NCBI GenBank assembly: GCA_958435545.1
Contig: CAUBGU010000032.1
Location: 1 to 15,852, forward strand
DNA length: 15,852 nt
Source: an uncultured Collinsella sp.
Lineage (GTDB): Bacteria > Actinomycetota > Coriobacteriia > Coriobacteriales > Coriobacteriaceae
Direction of reading: 5' to 3'
Shown: positions 15,096-15,852 of the stretch, piece after piece
Layout of the letters: each line of letters begins with the position of its first letter
Numbering within the stretch: the stretch's first letter is position 1
Made by a program: the position numbers and the translations under genes
Notes under the pieces: generated by a model
Database searches by the model: none
Told to the model about the DNA's origin: nothing
Seen by the model: only the letters and a program-made list of their open reading frames with translations

Positions 15096-15852
15096 ATGGA
15101 AATTCATTCGCAATTTGAATTCATCGATTGGGGGGTCCCTGAGGACAGGGACGTGGATTTGAACTTGACTAGTAAAGAGGTAACAGGGCAAAACGCGCCG
15201 GTGGTGGCAGCGCTTGTTGCGCAGGCCATGAATGGCGGCGACGCGAGGATGCGCTACAAGGTCATGCAGGCCGTGAAGGACTGGGACCGCTCGCGCCTGG
15301 CCTACCGTGCCGTCAAGCGCGCATTCGACGTCGTGTTCAGCGGTGCCGTGCTCGTCGTCATCGCGATCCCCAGCCTTGTGCTCGCGGCGCTCATCCGTCT
15401 GGAGAGCGAGGGCAACCCCTTCTACAGCCAGATCCGCGTGGGCCAGACCCACCGCGATGGCAGCCTGTCCACCTTCCGCATGTGGAAGTTCCGCTCCATG
15501 TACAAGGACGCCGACGAGCGCCTGGCAGATCTCAAGGAGCGGAACGAGATCGCCGGCGCCATGTTCAAGATGAGGGAGGACCCCCGCGTCACCAAGATCG
15601 GCAGGTTCATCCGCAAGCACTCCATCGACGAGTTCCCGCAGTTCCTGAACGTGTTCCTGGGCCAGATGTCCGTCGTGGGCCCGCGCCCGCCGCTGCCCAA
15701 CGAGGTGGCCGAGTACACAGAATTCGACCTGCAGCGCCTGGCCGTGAAGCCCGGGATCACCGGCTGGTGGCAGGTGACGGACCGCAACGACACCGATTTC
15801 GACGGCATGGTCCGACGCGACCTGGAGTACATCGCCAAACGCGGCGTGGTCA
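15096..15852 (+). CDS. Polyprenyl-phosphate sugar-1-phosphate transferase, initiating glycosyltransferase (3' truncated by the window)
   Basis: The frame starting at ATG 15096 is open for 252 codons to the end of the window. It begins 12 bases after the antiterminator stop, with AAGAGA as a weak ribosome site. The first ~75 residues are not recognised. One membrane helix follows (about 79-100), preceded by the basic KRAFD, then the bacterial sugar transferase domain: MWKFRSMYKDAD, KMREDPRVTKIGRFIRK, the catalytic DE pair in SIDEF (D178, E179), GQMSVVGPRPP (G195PRP), and KPGITGWWQV. Such enzymes transfer a sugar phosphate to undecaprenyl phosphate at the inner face of the membrane, the first step of capsule or exopolysaccharide repeat synthesis. 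The sugar is not predictable. The N-terminal region uses more AT-rich codons than the catalytic domain, perhaps a sign of shuffling at the cluster edge. Confidence 0.9.
   Translation, partial: MEIHSQFEFIDWGVPEDRDVDLNLTSKEVTGQNAPVVAALVAQAMNGGDARMRYKVMQAVKDWDRSRLAYRAVKRAFDVVFSGAVLVVIAIPSLVLAALIRLESEGNPFYSQIRVGQTHRDGSLSTFRMWKFRSMYKDADERLADLKERNEIAGAMFKMREDPRVTKIGRFIRKHSIDEFPQFLNVFLGQMSVVGPRPPLPNEVAEYTEFDLQRLAVKPGITGWWQVTDRNDTDFDGMVRRDLEYIAKRGVV

Overview
The window is GC-rich bacterial DNA, densely coding. Its gene content (clpP-clpX, valS, folC, an M24 peptidase, a three-gene flavoprotein cassette, thrS, then a NusG-paralogue plus sugar-transferase locus), the protein style and the intergenic repeats suggest a Coriobacteriia member of the Collinsella type. 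This is inference from protein style; there is no rRNA or other taxonomic marker in the window.

Layout. 1-1670: end of clpP, then clpX one base later, closed by a clear intrinsic terminator. 1671-4874: valS, preceded and followed by long fold-back sequences. 4875-6218: folC on the plus strand. 6219-6566: a convergent intergenic region packed with three different hairpin elements. 6567-7655: a minus-strand Xaa-Pro-type (M24) peptidase. 7656-8125: a second gene-free region holding further copies of the same three hairpin families. 8126-11342: a tightly packed minus-strand operon of a GlpA/LhgO-like FAD dehydrogenase with a BFD-like iron-sulfur tail, a second FAD/NAD oxidoreductase and a small four-Cys DUF1667 protein. 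11343-11748: a divergent upstream region with four copies of a 17-bp repeat in alternating orientation. 11749-12180: a small membrane protein with a double zinc ribbon. 12405-14168: thrS with its own promoter and two tandem terminators. 14268-15852: promoter and structured leader, a LoaP/RfaH-like NusG paralogue, and the start of a polyprenyl-phosphate sugar transferase that runs off the window, presumably the first genes of a cell-surface polysaccharide cluster.

The genes are mostly conserved housekeeping: protein quality control (ClpXP), tRNA charging (ValRS, ThrRS), folate polyglutamylation and peptide turnover. Two blocks are accessory: the three-gene redox cassette, probably moving electrons from an alpha-hydroxy acid or glycerol-3-phosphate-type substrate, and the exopolysaccharide locus with its dedicated antiterminator.

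The most unusual content lies between genes. Two 160-bp elements (6362-6521 and 7812-7971) have exactly the same length and carry an identical 29-bp core at exactly the same offset (59). Each is closed by long inverted arms whose sequences are unrelated between the copies. Conserved interior with co-varying arms is the pattern of a structured RNA or cruciform family rather than of a classical MITE. Two further hairpin families occur in the same two regions, so the peptidase gene is flanked on both sides by the same set of modules. One of these families shows a compensatory C-G to T-A change between copies and looks like a terminator. Near the right end, a perfect 14-bp sequence occurs twice in inverted orientation, about ten helical turns apart, bracketing the promoter-like TATAAT of the polysaccharide locus.
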